Below, one piece after another: positions 25,179-34,315 of a stretch of 64,000 nt of DNA. The position numbers were made by a program, and so were the translations under genes. The stretch's first letter is position 1; every line of letters starts with the position of its first letter. This stretch comes from Poriferisodalis sp965208925 (GTDB lineage: Bacteria; Actinomycetota; Acidimicrobiia; Acidimicrobiales; Poriferisodalaceae): contig NZ_OZ242364.1 in the NCBI RefSeq assembly GCF_965208925.1, positions 1,674,001-1,738,000 of the forward strand, read 5' to 3'. Below the pieces are notes generated by a model. It made no database searches and had not been told where the DNA came from. It worked only from the letters and a program-made list of their open reading frames with translations.

Positions 25179-26219
25179 ATGGCTGCACGCCTCAATCTGG
25201 AAGAAATCGGCCGTCGAGCTGGCGTTTCGCGCTCCACGGTCTCGCGTGTGGTCAACGGCGAGCCCAACGTCAGTGCCAAGACCAAGCGCCGGGTGGAAGC
25301 CGTCATCGCGGAAACCGGCTACCGGCCCCACGCCGCTGCTCGATCGCTGGCTTCGCGTCACACCGGGGTGATCGGCCTGGTCATCCCGAGCGAAGCAGGC
25401 ACGCTCTTCAACGACCCGTACTTCGGGCGACTGATCCTCGGCGCCAGCGATGCGATGAACGGCCTGGACATGACGCTTGCGCTGTTCGTCTTCGGCGACG
25501 AGATCGACGAGAGCGCCATCATCTCCCGGGTCGTCAATCCCGGACTTGTCGACGGCGTCATCGTCACGGCGACGCGCATGGCTGACCCGCTGATCGACCA
25601 CTTGCGTGACGCCAACATGCCGTTCGTCGTGATCGGCCGGCCCGACAATCTGAGCGCGGTCTTCTCCGTCGATGCCGACAACCGCGGCGGTGCCCGGTCT
25701 GCAGCACTGCATTTTGCGCAGCTCGGGCGCCAGCGCCCTGCACTCATCGCACCGCCCTCGAACACCAGCGCAGGCGTGGACCGCCGCAGCGGCTTCCTCG
25801 ACGGGCTCGCCGAAGCGGGTCTCAGCATCGACGGCCGCATCAGGGAAGGCGACTGGACCGAGGCCGCCGGCCGCAGAGCAATGGCTGAGTTGCTGGAGCG
25901 CCGTCCCGATGCGGTCTTCGTCGGCTCGGACCGCATGGCGGTCGGGGCGCTGCAGGCGATCCGCGAGGCAGATCTGCGGTGCCCCGAAGACGTCGCCGTG
26001 GTCTCCTTCGACGGCATCATCCCCGCCGACATGGTTGTGCCCCGGCTCACCTCGGTGGCTCAGCCGGTGCAAGAGGTGGGTGAGCGAGCGGTCTGGCTGC
26101 TGAAGTCGGTGCTGGACGGCCAGCTCACCAGCGCGGAGTCGGTGGTATTCCCGACCGAGCTCGTCATTCGAGAAACCTGCGGCGCTGCGTTGCCAGCAGC
26201 CGCACCGGCCGGGGCGTAG
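25179..26219 (+). CDS. LacI-family repressor, CelR-like
   Basis: 346 aa from ATG 25179, 4 bases after AAAGGAG. Residues 5-60 are a LacI helix-turn-helix and hinge (LNLEEIGRRAGVSRSTVSRVVNGE, cited in part; then YRPHAAARSLASRHTGVIGLV). Residues 65-335 are a periplasmic-binding-protein-like sensor domain with NDPYFGRLILGASD, GVDRRSGFLDGL, VFVGSDRMAVGAL and VVSFDGIIPADMVVPRLTSV. By operator identity and by its neighbours it should respond to a beta-glucan disaccharide such as cellobiose or laminaribiose. It probably represses itself and the sugar uptake operon starting at 26425. Confidence 0.88.
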   Translation: MAARLNLEEIGRRAGVSRSTVSRVVNGEPNVSAKTKRRVEAVIAETGYRPHAAARSLASRHTGVIGLVIPSEAGTLFNDPYFGRLILGASDAMNGLDMTLALFVFGDEIDESAIISRVVNPGLVDGVIVTATRMADPLIDHLRDANMPFVVIGRPDNLSAVFSVDADNRGGARSAALHFAQLGRQRPALIAPPSNTSAGVDRRSGFLDGLAEAGLSIDGRIREGDWTEAAGRRAMAELLERRPDAVFVGSDRMAVGALQAIREADLRCPEDVAVVSFDGIIPADMVVPRLTSVAQPVQEVGERAVWLLKSVLDGQLTSAESVVFPTELVIRETCGAALPAAAPAGA

Positions 26220-26260
26220 AGAACATGTCGCCGCCCGCCGCCCTGAAGTCTGCGCTGTTG

Positions 26261-26274
26261 TGGGAGCGCTCCCA
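26261..26274. promoter_or_regulatory. LacI/CelR-type operator, copy 2
   Basis: A second perfect TGGGAGCGCTCCCA, 151 bases before the binding-protein gene. It is the only other copy I find in the window. Its placement between the regulator and the transport operon says the repressor controls the operon. No clear -35/-10 pair is visible around it; 26275-26424 otherwise holds leader sequence with no gene. Confidence 0.9.
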
Positions 26275-26424
26275 TAACGACGGCCGATTCGAGAGCGGCC
26301 ACGCCGCCCGCCGCGCCCGCTCAGCGCCTTGGGCCTGCGGCGGTGGCCCGCTCACCCGCACCACTGATCTGTCCACCACACACCCGGCCACACCCAGCGT
26401 GGTCACAACCAAAAGGGAAACCCC

Positions 26425-27819
26425 ATGAAGAAAACAACTATCTGGCGGCTCTGTGCCGTCCTGCTCGCGTTCGGCCTGATAGGGGCCGCGTGCGGCAGCG
26501 ACGACGACGGCGACTCGAGTGCGACCACTGCGGCTCCAGCCCCAGCGGCCACTGAGGCGCCCGCCGACCCAGAGCCCGAGCCCGAAGCGGAGATGCAGGA
26601 AGATGTCACGCTACGCGTGCTCGTCCACCAGAACCCGCCCATGGTGGAGTTCATGGAAGCGTTCAACGAGTCGTTCGAGGCGTCGCATCCCCACATCACG
26701 ATCGACCTCTCGGTCGTCGAGGCAGGCGACCTGTCCATTGCGACACAGACCCGCCTGTCGGCCGGCGACATCGACGTTGTCGGCATCTTCGGCTTCTCGA
26801 ACGCCGCGCAGGCCTACATGTCCGGCGCCGTGCCGCCGAACTGGCAGACGCTGATCGAGGCGGGGCTGCTGATGGATATCACCGGGCAGCCTTTCGTCGA
26901 CAACTACGACGAAGCCACCATCGCCGACGCCGGTTCGTTCGAGGGCAAGGTCTATTCCATCAACCTCGGCCGTGTCTCCTACAGCGGCATGTTCGTCAAC
27001 AAGGACCTCCTCGCGGCCAACGGTCTCGACGTGCCGACCACCTGGGGCGAGCTCGTCACTGCCTGCGAGGTCGTCAAGGCCGCCGGCAACGAGTGCATGA
27101 CCGTCGGCGGTGCCGACGGCTGGCCGGTGTTCGTCGGCGCGTACGGCCTGCTCGGCGCGATGTATCCCGATCAAGAGGCGCTCGTCGAGGGCCTGTGGAC
27201 AGGTGACATCACCTGGGATAACGACCAGTCCGTCGAGATGTTCCGCCGGATGCAGATCTACACCTCCGACATGCTCGAAGCGGGCGTGACGGGGCTCTCC
27301 CATGACGCCGGTCCGCCCCGCTACGCAGCCGGCGACGTGGCCTTCATGCCCACCGGCGTGTGGCAGGCACCTGCCCTCGAGAGCGCTGAGCCCGATTTCG
27401 ATTGGACCTACGTCCCGTTCCCGGGCAGCGACAACGCCGAGGACAACCAGTACCTGTTCGGCAAGTACGACCAGGGCTGGGCCATCGCGGCAGACACGCC
27501 GCACCCCGAGGCCGCGCTCGCCTACCTCGAGGCCTTCTCTGCGCCCGACAACTACCAGGCGTTCGCGAATGCCGTCGGGTTCATCCCGACCCAGCCGACC
27601 GCCGTGCTCGACACCCACCTGGGCCGCGAGGTCGCGCCGTTCCTGGCGAACTACCGGGTCGGCTTCGAGCAGTACTGGGTTGCACCGGCCGGCGCAGGCC
27701 AGTGGGCGAACGGCTCGCAGGCAGCCGCGTGGTTCGATCCGTTCAACGAGTGGACCGACCACGTCGCACTGGCTGCCCAGGCCCAAGCCGACCTGCAGGC
27801 CGGTCTCGACGCCAACTAG
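26425..27819 (+). CDS. Sugar ABC transporter substrate-binding lipoprotein
   Basis: 464 aa. Lipoprotein signal MKKTTIWRLCAVLLAFGLIG ending AAC with Cys23, then an acidic Ala/Pro/Glu linker to about residue 55. The mature part is an extracellular solute-binding protein family 1 fold: LRVLVHQNPPMVEFMEAFNESF, DIDVVGIFGFSNAAQAYMSGA, RVSYSGMFVNKDLLAANG, and FMPTGVWQAPALE. These capture oligosaccharides outside the membrane for the two permeases that follow. The context (GH16 and phosphorylase) predicts beta-glucan oligomers. Under the second operator copy. Confidence 0.9.
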   Translation: MKKTTIWRLCAVLLAFGLIGAACGSDDDGDSSATTAAPAPAATEAPADPEPEPEAEMQEDVTLRVLVHQNPPMVEFMEAFNESFEASHPHITIDLSVVEAGDLSIATQTRLSAGDIDVVGIFGFSNAAQAYMSGAVPPNWQTLIEAGLLMDITGQPFVDNYDEATIADAGSFEGKVYSINLGRVSYSGMFVNKDLLAANGLDVPTTWGELVTACEVVKAAGNECMTVGGADGWPVFVGAYGLLGAMYPDQEALVEGLWTGDITWDNDQSVEMFRRMQIYTSDMLEAGVTGLSHDAGPPRYAAGDVAFMPTGVWQAPALESAEPDFDWTYVPFPGSDNAEDNQYLFGKYDQGWAIAADTPHPEAALAYLEAFSAPDNYQAFANAVGFIPTQPTAVLDTHLGREVAPFLANYRVGFEQYWVAPAGAGQWANGSQAAAWFDPFNEWTDHVALAAQAQADLQAGLDAN

Positions 27820-27855
27820 TTCTGCCGAGAAGTTCAAGAGCCCTCCCTACAGCGG

Positions 27856-27900
27856 TGCGGGCATCCTGTCCGTCCTGTCCGGATAGGCAGGATGCCCGCA
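27856..27900 (+). promoter_or_regulatory. Strong hairpin between binding protein and first permease
   Basis: TGCGGGCATCCTG (27856-27868) pairs perfectly with CAGGATGCCCGCA (27888-27900), 13 bp, and a 4-bp inner stem is possible. There is no T run, so it is not a classical terminator. Hairpins at this place in sugar ABC operons commonly protect the binding-protein mRNA and lower permease expression. Confidence 0.65.
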
Positions 27901-27931
27901 CCCCCTCCCTTGATCGGAGGCGACGGGTCGC

Positions 27932-28873
27932 ATGAAGATCGTCACACGCGACTACCTGTTTGCCCGTGGATGGAAGAGCGCGGCCCCGATCCTGCTGCTG
28001 CTGCCCGGGTTCGGGCTGTACCTGCTCATCGCGGTCGGCCCGTCGCTGGCGACAGCGGTGTACTCGTTCACCGATGCCACCGGCATCCGTGGCATCGCCA
28101 TCAACTGGCTCGGGTTCGAGAACTACGACGAGTTCCTCTTCCGGGGCGCCGCATCCCGCGACAACATCGCCGCGCTGCGGCGCACGCTGATCTTCTGCTT
28201 CTTCGTCACGACCATCCAGTTCTGTCTCGGCCTGCTGCTCGCGGTGCTGCTGAACACCCGGCTGCGAGGCAGGACGATCTTCCGCACGATCTTCTTCATG
28301 CCGGTCATCCTGGGTGTGGCCATCCAAGGCCTCATCTGGAAGCTGTTCCTGCTGCCGGGGGGCGGACCGGTGGCGGAGATGTTCTCGTGGATCGGCTGGA
28401 GCTCGGAGTTCCTCGGAGGGCAGCCCCGTCAGGCGTTCGCCTGGGTCATCGTGGTGCAGATCTGGGCCAATGTCGGCATCACCATGGTGATCTTCCTGGC
28501 CGGCATGCAGACGATTCCCGAGAGTCTCTATGAGGCGGCTCGCATCGACGGGGCCAGCGGCTGGCAGCTGTTCCGCAACGTGACCTGGCCGCTGCTCACG
28601 CCGGCGGTCAACACGAACTTCCTGCTGAACATCGTCGGCTCCCTGCAGGCGTGGCAGCTGTTCCTGGTGCTGATCGGCTACCGGCCCGGCACCCAGGTGC
28701 TCGGCTACCTCGTCTTCGCGGAAGGGTTCGGGCAGACCTCAGGCTCGGTGAGCAGTGCGTTCAGGCAGGGCTATGCGGCAGCGGCCTCGATCGCGCTGTT
28801 CATGCTGGTGCTGATCATCGCGCTGGCCGCCAATGCCTTCGTCAGCCGGCGTGAGAAGAAGTACCTGTCATGA
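27932..28873 (+). CDS. Sugar ABC transporter permease, MalF-like
   Basis: 313 aa from ATG 27932, with GGAGG upstream. Six hydrophobic segments, starting APILLLLPGFGLYLLIAVGPSL. The permease EAA loop that contacts the ATPase is present (SLYEAARIDGASGWQLFRNVTWPLL, cited in part). This is one half of the membrane channel; the MalG-like partner follows with a 4-base ATGA overlap. Transports the sugar delivered by the lipoprotein upstream. Confidence 0.92.
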   Translation: MKIVTRDYLFARGWKSAAPILLLLPGFGLYLLIAVGPSLATAVYSFTDATGIRGIAINWLGFENYDEFLFRGAASRDNIAALRRTLIFCFFVTTIQFCLGLLLAVLLNTRLRGRTIFRTIFFMPVILGVAIQGLIWKLFLLPGGGPVAEMFSWIGWSSEFLGGQPRQAFAWVIVVQIWANVGITMVIFLAGMQTIPESLYEAARIDGASGWQLFRNVTWPLLTPAVNTNFLLNIVGSLQAWQLFLVLIGYRPGTQVLGYLVFAEGFGQTSGSVSSAFRQGYAAAASIALFMLVLIIALAANAFVSRREKKYLS

Positions 28874-29769
28874 CGGTCGTCAGCCAAACCAGTCCCAGCG
28901 TCGGCGCCGGCGGAACGGAACCGGGCGAGGGGCCTCAGGTGGATCGCAGCGGCCGCACTGCCGCCCGCAGGCGCAAGATCTTCTCCTACGCGATCCTGCT
29001 GGCGTTCACTGCGCTCTATGTCGGGCCGATGCTGATGCTGGTGCTTACGTCGTTCAAGACGCTGCCCGAGTTCTTCAAGAATCCGACGGGATTGCCGGAG
29101 TCCTTCGGGTTCGACAACTTCGTCGAGGCGTGGGAGCAGGCCAACATTGCCCGCTACCTGGTGAACTCGGTTTTCTACACCGCGGTGGCGACGGCGATCT
29201 GCGTCTTCACCTCGGTGCTGGTGGCCTTCCCGATTGCCCGCGGCTACTTCAAGGGCGCCAAGTACGTCCTGCTGCTGTATCTCGTGGCGCTGTTCCTGCC
29301 GCCTGCGTTGATCCCGCAGTTCCAGCTCATCTTGAACCTCGGCCTGTTCAACACCCGGACCGGGTTCATCCTGCTGTTCCTGGTCAACCCCATCGGCCTG
29401 ATCATCCTCGTGAACTACATCAAGTCGATCCCGCGGGAACTCGACGAGTCGGCGGCCGTGGACGGCTGCGGCTACTACCGCTTCATCTTCAAGATCGTCA
29501 TGCCGCTGATCCGTCCCGCCATCGCGACGGTCACGGTGCTGCATGCGATCGGCATCTGGAACGAGCTGGTGCTGCCCACCATCTACCTGACCAGCGAGGA
29601 CCTGTACCCCGTGACACGAGGCCTCATCGTCTTCGAGGGCCTGTACGGCAGCAACTGGCCCGCGCTGGCCGCTGCCGTGCTCATCCTGATGACGCCGATG
29701 CTGGTGCTGTTCCTGTTCCTCCAGCGCTACATCATCTCCGGACTCACCGCAGGCGCGGTCAAGGGCTGA
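28870..29769 (+). CDS. Sugar ABC transporter permease, MalG-like
   Basis: 299 aa, ATG overlapping the previous stop. A cytoplasmic N-terminal tail rich in Gly/Arg is followed by six hydrophobic segments and the EAA loop ELDESAAVDGCGYYRFIFKI near residue 190. It ends LFLQRYIISGLTAGAVKG, the typical MalG-type C terminus. Its stop codon lies inside the first unit of a 45-bp repeat (see 29763). Confidence 0.92.
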   Translation: MTVVSQTSPSVGAGGTEPGEGPQVDRSGRTAARRRKIFSYAILLAFTALYVGPMLMLVLTSFKTLPEFFKNPTGLPESFGFDNFVEAWEQANIARYLVNSVFYTAVATAICVFTSVLVAFPIARGYFKGAKYVLLLYLVALFLPPALIPQFQLILNLGLFNTRTGFILLFLVNPIGLIILVNYIKSIPRELDESAAVDGCGYYRFIFKIVMPLIRPAIATVTVLHAIGIWNELVLPTIYLTSEDLYPVTRGLIVFEGLYGSNWPALAAAVLILMTPMLVLFLFLQRYIISGLTAGAVKG

Positions 29770-29897
29770 TCGTGCGACGCAGGATGTTTCTGGCCACGGG
29801 CGACCAAGGACTGATCGTGCGACGCAAGGCGCTGCCGGGCACGGGCAGTCACGGGCTGATGCCCGAGCGCAGGGCCGGCGTGGGCCCCGCTGGCCGT
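29763..29897 (+). repeat. 45-bp imperfect tandem repeat across the permease stop codon
   Basis: Three units start at 29763, 29808 and 29853. Each begins GG-x-CTGAT; units 1 and 2 share CTGATCGTGCGACGCA, and unit 3 is more diverged. The TGA of unit 1 is the real stop of the permease, so the stop region itself was duplicated. In the GH16 frame the units read GLIVRRRMFLATGDQ, GLIVRRKALPGTGSH and GLMPERRAGVGPA. Confidence 0.85.
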
Positions 29898-30851
29898 TGG
29901 GTCGCAACGGCGTTGGCCGTGGCGATCGCCGCGAGCGCCTGCGCTGGCTCGACGACAGCAGAATCGCAGGCAACGCCCCAATCTGCGGTACCGGAGACCG
30001 TGGCCGCGCCCGCCACCAGCACCACGGCCGCGCCCACAACCACCACCACCGAGGCATTCACACCGGCCATCGAGGCTCCACCCCCCATCCCGATCCGTGA
30101 CGAGCCGGGCTGGGAGCTGGTGTGGCACGACGAGTTCGACGGCGACCAGATCGACCTGTCCAACTGGACCTATGACATCGGCGGCTGGGGCTGGGGCAAC
30201 GGCGAAGCGCAGTACTACACCTCACGCCCCCGAAACGCCCGCGTCTCGAACGGGCTGCTGATGATCGAAGCCCACCAGGAGAAGTACGAGAACTCCTACT
30301 ACACCTCGGCCCGGATGCTCACCCAGGGGCTGCGTGAGTTCTCCTACGGGCGCATGGAAGCGCGGATCAAAGTGCCAGCCGGGGCCGGGCTGTGGCCGGC
30401 GTTCTGGATGCTCGGCTCGGACTTCATTCACCGGGCCGAGGACGAAGCGCACCGCTGGCCCTTCGTCGGCGAGATCGACATCATGGAGTACGTCGGCCGC
30501 GAGCCCGATCTGATTCTGGGCACCGTGCATGGACCCGGCTATGCAGGGGCACTCGGGCTGTCCAAGTGGTTCCGCCAGGACTACCCGATCGCCGACGAAT
30601 TCCACACCTACGCAATCGAATGGGACTACGACGGCATCCGATGGTTCTACGACGACCAGATGTACTACGACCTGCCGCGCACCGGGGTGGGCAACCGGGA
30701 GTGGGTCTTCGACGGCGACTTCTTCCTGATCCTCAACTTGGCCGTCGGCGGGCTGTTCCCGGGCCCCATCGCCCTCGACCTGGAATTCCCCGTGCAGATG
30801 TATGTGGACTACGTGCGCGTCTACCAGCGAGATTCAGGGGCGGGGGCGTAA
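29859..30851 (+). CDS. Secreted GH16 endo-beta-glucanase (laminarinase-type) lipoprotein
   Basis: 330 aa from ATG 29859; GTG 29772 and ATG 29784 in frame would add repeat-encoded residues before the signal. Signal RWVATALAVAIAASAC looks like a lipoprotein leader, followed by a Thr/Ala linker. The GH16 domain starts at WELVWHDEFDGDQIDLSNW and has the catalytic motif GEIDIMEYVG with nucleophile Glu205 and acid/base Glu210. Further marks are ARIKVPAGAGLWPAFWMLGS, HTYAIEWDYDGIRWFYDD and LNLAVGGLFPG. GH16 enzymes of this type cut beta-1,3 or mixed beta-1,3/1,4-glucans. It likely works on the cell surface and feeds the ABC transporter. The next gene starts 4 bases after the stop. Confidence 0.9.
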   Translation: MPERRAGVGPAGRWVATALAVAIAASACAGSTTAESQATPQSAVPETVAAPATSTTAAPTTTTTEAFTPAIEAPPPIPIRDEPGWELVWHDEFDGDQIDLSNWTYDIGGWGWGNGEAQYYTSRPRNARVSNGLLMIEAHQEKYENSYYTSARMLTQGLREFSYGRMEARIKVPAGAGLWPAFWMLGSDFIHRAEDEAHRWPFVGEIDIMEYVGREPDLILGTVHGPGYAGALGLSKWFRQDYPIADEFHTYAIEWDYDGIRWFYDDQMYYDLPRTGVGNREWVFDGDFFLILNLAVGGLFPGPIALDLEFPVQMYVDYVRVYQRDSGAGA

Positions 30852-30855
30852 CCGC

Positions 30856-33800
30856 ATGACTCATGCACCCGCCATCGCCGAGCCCTCCGGCGAGATCTGC
30901 ACCGAAGACGGGCGCGAGTGGTACCGGATCACCGACTACGACCACGCTGAGCCGTTTCTCATCAACGTGGTCACGCTCGGCGACCTGTGGCTGTTCGTGT
31001 CATCGAGCGGGGCGCTGACCGCAGGCCGCTACAGCGCGGATCTGGCGCTGTTTCCCTACGAGACCGATGACCGGCTGCATCGCAGCGGGGGTCGCACGGG
31101 GCCCCTCACCCTGATACGAGGCGGTGGTCATGTCTGGGAGCCGTTCGCTCCGCACGCGCCGATGGGTTCGGTGCATCGCACCATCGCCAAGACCGTCGAA
31201 GGAGACCGGCTTCGCTTCACCGAGCAGCACGACGATCTCGGACTCACTTTCAGCTACACGTGGTCTGCGACGCCGGAGTACGGCTTCGTGCGCAGCTGCG
31301 AGCTCACCCGCTCGCCAGACCGGGCCGCCCTCGATGTGGAAGTGCTCGATGGGCTGATCGACGTGCTTCCCTCAGGTGTCGAGCTGGCGGTACAGCAGCA
31401 ATCGAGCACCTTGGTGGATGCCTACCGGCGCAGCGAGTACGACGGCGGAACGGAACTCGCACTCTTCACGCTCGAGGCGCTGATCAGCGACCGCCCCGAC
31501 CCGGCTGAATCGCTGCACGCCGCAGTGGTGTGGTCACGCGGACTCGGCGGCGCCCAGGTCGTCCTTTCCGATCGGCAGGTGAGACTGTTCCGCTCAGGCC
31601 GCACGCTCGAGCCCGAGCACCTGGTGACCGGCCGCAAGGGTTCGTTCCTGCTCGCCGGCGCTGCGCGGCTGGAACCCGGCACACCGCTGGAATGGTTCAC
31701 AGTCGCCGACACCTCCCGATCCCATGCCGACGTCGCACAGCTCCGCCGCTGGCTGCGGGAGACACCCGATCCTCGGCCGGAGCTCGGGGCCTCGGTCGAT
31801 CGGATGCGAGGCGAGCTCGTGCGGCTCGTGGCCTCGGCCGACGGGCTGCAGCGCACCGCAGATCGCCGCGTCGACATCAACCACTACTCGAACGTTCTCT
31901 ATAACTGCATGCGCGGGGGAGTGCCGCTCGACGACTACCGCGTCGAACTCGCCGACGTCGGCAAGTTCGTGACCGCACGGAACACTGATGCGGCGCAACG
32001 GTTCGCGGCCAAGACCGCTGGACTCGATGCAACGGTCGGCCTGGGCGAGCTGCACGGGGCGGTCGTCGACGACACGGATCTGTTCCGGCTGGTGGACGAG
32101 TACCTGCCGCTGTCGTTCAGCCGCCGCCACGGCGATCCGAGCAGGCCATGGAATGAGTTCCGCATCGGTGCTGACGGCGAGTCGTCCAGCTTCGCCTACG
32201 AGGGCAATTGGCGTGACATCTTCCAGAACTGGGAGGCGTTGGTCACCAGCTTTCCCATGCTGGCCCATGCAGTCGTGGCCAAGTTCCTGAATGCCTCGAC
32301 CTGCGACGGCCACAACCCGTACCGGATCACCAGCGAAGGCGTCGACTGGGAGATGCCCGATGAGGGCTACTGGTCGAACTTCGGCTACTGGGGCGATCAC
32401 CAGATCGTCTACCTGCACCGCCTGCTGGAGCTCGCACGCCGCCACGTTCCCGGTCTGCTCGAATCGCTGCTGGGGTGGGTCGGCTATGCGTCGGCGAACG
32501 TGCCGTACCGCATGCTCCCGTACCGGGACATGGTCGCGGACCCCAAGCGCACCCTGCGCTTCGACGCAGATGCCCAAGCCCGAATTGACGAACGGACCCA
32601 TCGGCTCGGCACCGACGGCAAGCTCGTGCTCGACGCCGCTGGAAGCGTTCATCATGTGTCGCTTGCCGAAAAGCTGCTGCTGCCGGCACTCGCGAAGATC
32701 TCCAGCCTGGTGCCCGGCGGCGGCATCTGGCTGAACGCCCAGCGGCCCGAGTGGAACGACGCGAACAACGCCCTCGCCGGCATCGGCCTGTCGGTCGTCA
32801 CCGTCATTCACCTGCGCGACTACCTCGACTTTCTGGACAGCCTGTTCTCCGACTCCGACGCCGAGACCGTTCCTCTCAGTCCGTCGGTGGCCATTTGGCT
32901 CGGGGAGGTGCTGCGGATCTGCCAAGAGCACGCTGCGCTCGCCAACCCCGAACGCCTCGACGACGCCAGTCGCCGCTCACTGTCGGATCGGCTTGGCGCC
33001 GCATTCGAGGAATTCCGCGCTCGCATCTACGATCAGGTTCCCGAACCGCCGCTGTCCACCCCGATGGATCGCCTGCGCCGCCTGACCTCGGCAGTGCGAC
33101 CGCACCTTGACGCGGTCGTCGAGGCTGCTCGCCGTCCGGACGGCTTTGTCGACACCTATCGCTTGGTGACCTTCGACAGCGGAGTCGCGCATCTCGAGTC
33201 GCTGCCGCTCATGCTCGAGGGGCAGGTCGCATTGCTCGGTTCGCAAACAACGGGCCTCGAAGAGGCGGTCGGAGTACTCGATGCGCTGTTCGCCAGCGAC
33301 CTGTATCGATCTGACCAGCGATCCTTCTTGCTTCATCCCGACAACGCGCGTCCCAGTTTCATGGAGCGCAATCGAGTCCCTGCTTCGCAGATCACCGATG
33401 AGCTGCGCGATGTGCTCAACGGTCGCACTGGCTTGATGGCGGAAGACTCTGAGGGCAGCATCCGTTTCGCGAGCTGGCTGACCAGCAGCCGGGAGCTCGG
33501 CAGCGCGCTCGACGAGCTGCAGTCCGCGTCGCGCATCAGCGCAGCAGAGCGTGCTGAGATCGCCGCAGCGTACGAAGCAGTGTTCAAGCACCAGTCATTC
33601 ATCGGGCGCGCGCAGACCATGTACCGCTACGAGGGTCTCGGCTCGATCTACTGGCACATGGTGATGAAGTTGCTGGTGGCAATCCAGCGCCAGATCACCG
33701 CCGCCGTCGACAGCGGGGCTGACCGCGACCTCATCGACCGGCTTGTCGACCACTACCGCGGGATCCGGGCTGGCCTCGGCTTCCTGAAGTCGGTCGGTGA

Positions 33801-34287
33801 GCACGGCGCCTTCCCGCTCGAGCCGTATTCGCACACGCCTGCGGGTGCGGGTGCGCAGCAGCCTGGGATGACCGGCGCAGCGAAGGACGGGATCCTGCTT
33901 CGTTGGGGCGAACTCGGGGTGCAAGTGCGCGATGGGCGGGTGCGCTTCCGGCCGGTGCTGCTCGATCCCGACGAATTCCTGCAAGCTTCGAAATCATGGG
34001 CACCGCTCGGGCCGGATGATCAGCAAGGCCAGCTCAGTGCCGGCACGTTGGGGTTCACCTACTGCGGCGTGCCAGTGATCTATCGGCTGGCTGAGGGCCG
34101 CCCGTCGCTGGTGGTGACGGCGGGCGAGAGTGCTTCGGTGGTGGCTGGCGACGAGCTCGATGCCGACACGAGCGGGTTGTTGTTCAGCCGTTCGGGAACG
34201 ATCACCAGCATTGAGGCCAGCGTCGAGCTGTGGCCGCATCGGCCTCAGGCGTCGCGAGCTGCGGCCTCACCCACCCGCATCCCCTGA
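30856..34287 (+). CDS. Large GH94-like (clan GH-Q) beta-glucan phosphorylase, GH149/GH161-like
   Basis: 1143 aa from ATG 30856. The N-terminal half is a beta-sandwich-like region (GDLWLFVSSSGALTAGRYSADLALFPYE, cited in part; LTLIRGGGHVWEPF). The catalytic (alpha/alpha)6 part has YEGNWRDIFQNWEAL with Asp454, DGHNPYRITSEGVDWEMPDE, YWGDHQIVYLHRLLELA, and WNDANNALAGIGLS with Asp635, the place of the general acid in GH94 enzymes. A C-terminal region resumes beta structure. No signal peptide, so it acts inside the cell. At more than 1100 residues it is longer than cellobiose phosphorylases (about 800) and fits GH149/GH161 beta-1,3-oligoglucan phosphorylases. The proposed reaction is phosphate plus beta-glucan oligomer to glucose-1-phosphate. 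Exact family unproven. Confidence 0.75.
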   Translation: MTHAPAIAEPSGEICTEDGREWYRITDYDHAEPFLINVVTLGDLWLFVSSSGALTAGRYSADLALFPYETDDRLHRSGGRTGPLTLIRGGGHVWEPFAPHAPMGSVHRTIAKTVEGDRLRFTEQHDDLGLTFSYTWSATPEYGFVRSCELTRSPDRAALDVEVLDGLIDVLPSGVELAVQQQSSTLVDAYRRSEYDGGTELALFTLEALISDRPDPAESLHAAVVWSRGLGGAQVVLSDRQVRLFRSGRTLEPEHLVTGRKGSFLLAGAARLEPGTPLEWFTVADTSRSHADVAQLRRWLRETPDPRPELGASVDRMRGELVRLVASADGLQRTADRRVDINHYSNVLYNCMRGGVPLDDYRVELADVGKFVTARNTDAAQRFAAKTAGLDATVGLGELHGAVVDDTDLFRLVDEYLPLSFSRRHGDPSRPWNEFRIGADGESSSFAYEGNWRDIFQNWEALVTSFPMLAHAVVAKFLNASTCDGHNPYRITSEGVDWEMPDEGYWSNFGYWGDHQIVYLHRLLELARRHVPGLLESLLGWVGYASANVPYRMLPYRDMVADPKRTLRFDADAQARIDERTHRLGTDGKLVLDAAGSVHHVSLAEKLLLPALAKISSLVPGGGIWLNAQRPEWNDANNALAGIGLSVVTVIHLRDYLDFLDSLFSDSDAETVPLSPSVAIWLGEVLRICQEHAALANPERLDDASRRSLSDRLGAAFEEFRARIYDQVPEPPLSTPMDRLRRLTSAVRPHLDAVVEAARRPDGFVDTYRLVTFDSGVAHLESLPLMLEGQVALLGSQTTGLEEAVGVLDALFASDLYRSDQRSFLLHPDNARPSFMERNRVPASQITDELRDVLNGRTGLMAEDSEGSIRFASWLTSSRELGSALDELQSASRISAAERAEIAAAYEAVFKHQSFIGRAQTMYRYEGLGSIYWHMVMKLLVAIQRQITAAVDSGADRDLIDRLVDHYRGIRAGLGFLKSVGEHGAFPLEPYSHTPAGAGAQQPGMTGAAKDGILLRWGELGVQVRDGRVRFRPVLLDPDEFLQASKSWAPLGPDDQQGQLSAGTLGFTYCGVPVIYRLAEGRPSLVVTAGESASVVAGDELDADTSGLLFSRSGTITSIEASVELWPHRPQASRAAASPTRIP

Positions 34288-34315
34288 TCACCCACGCCGA
34301 CGAGGAGTCAGCACA

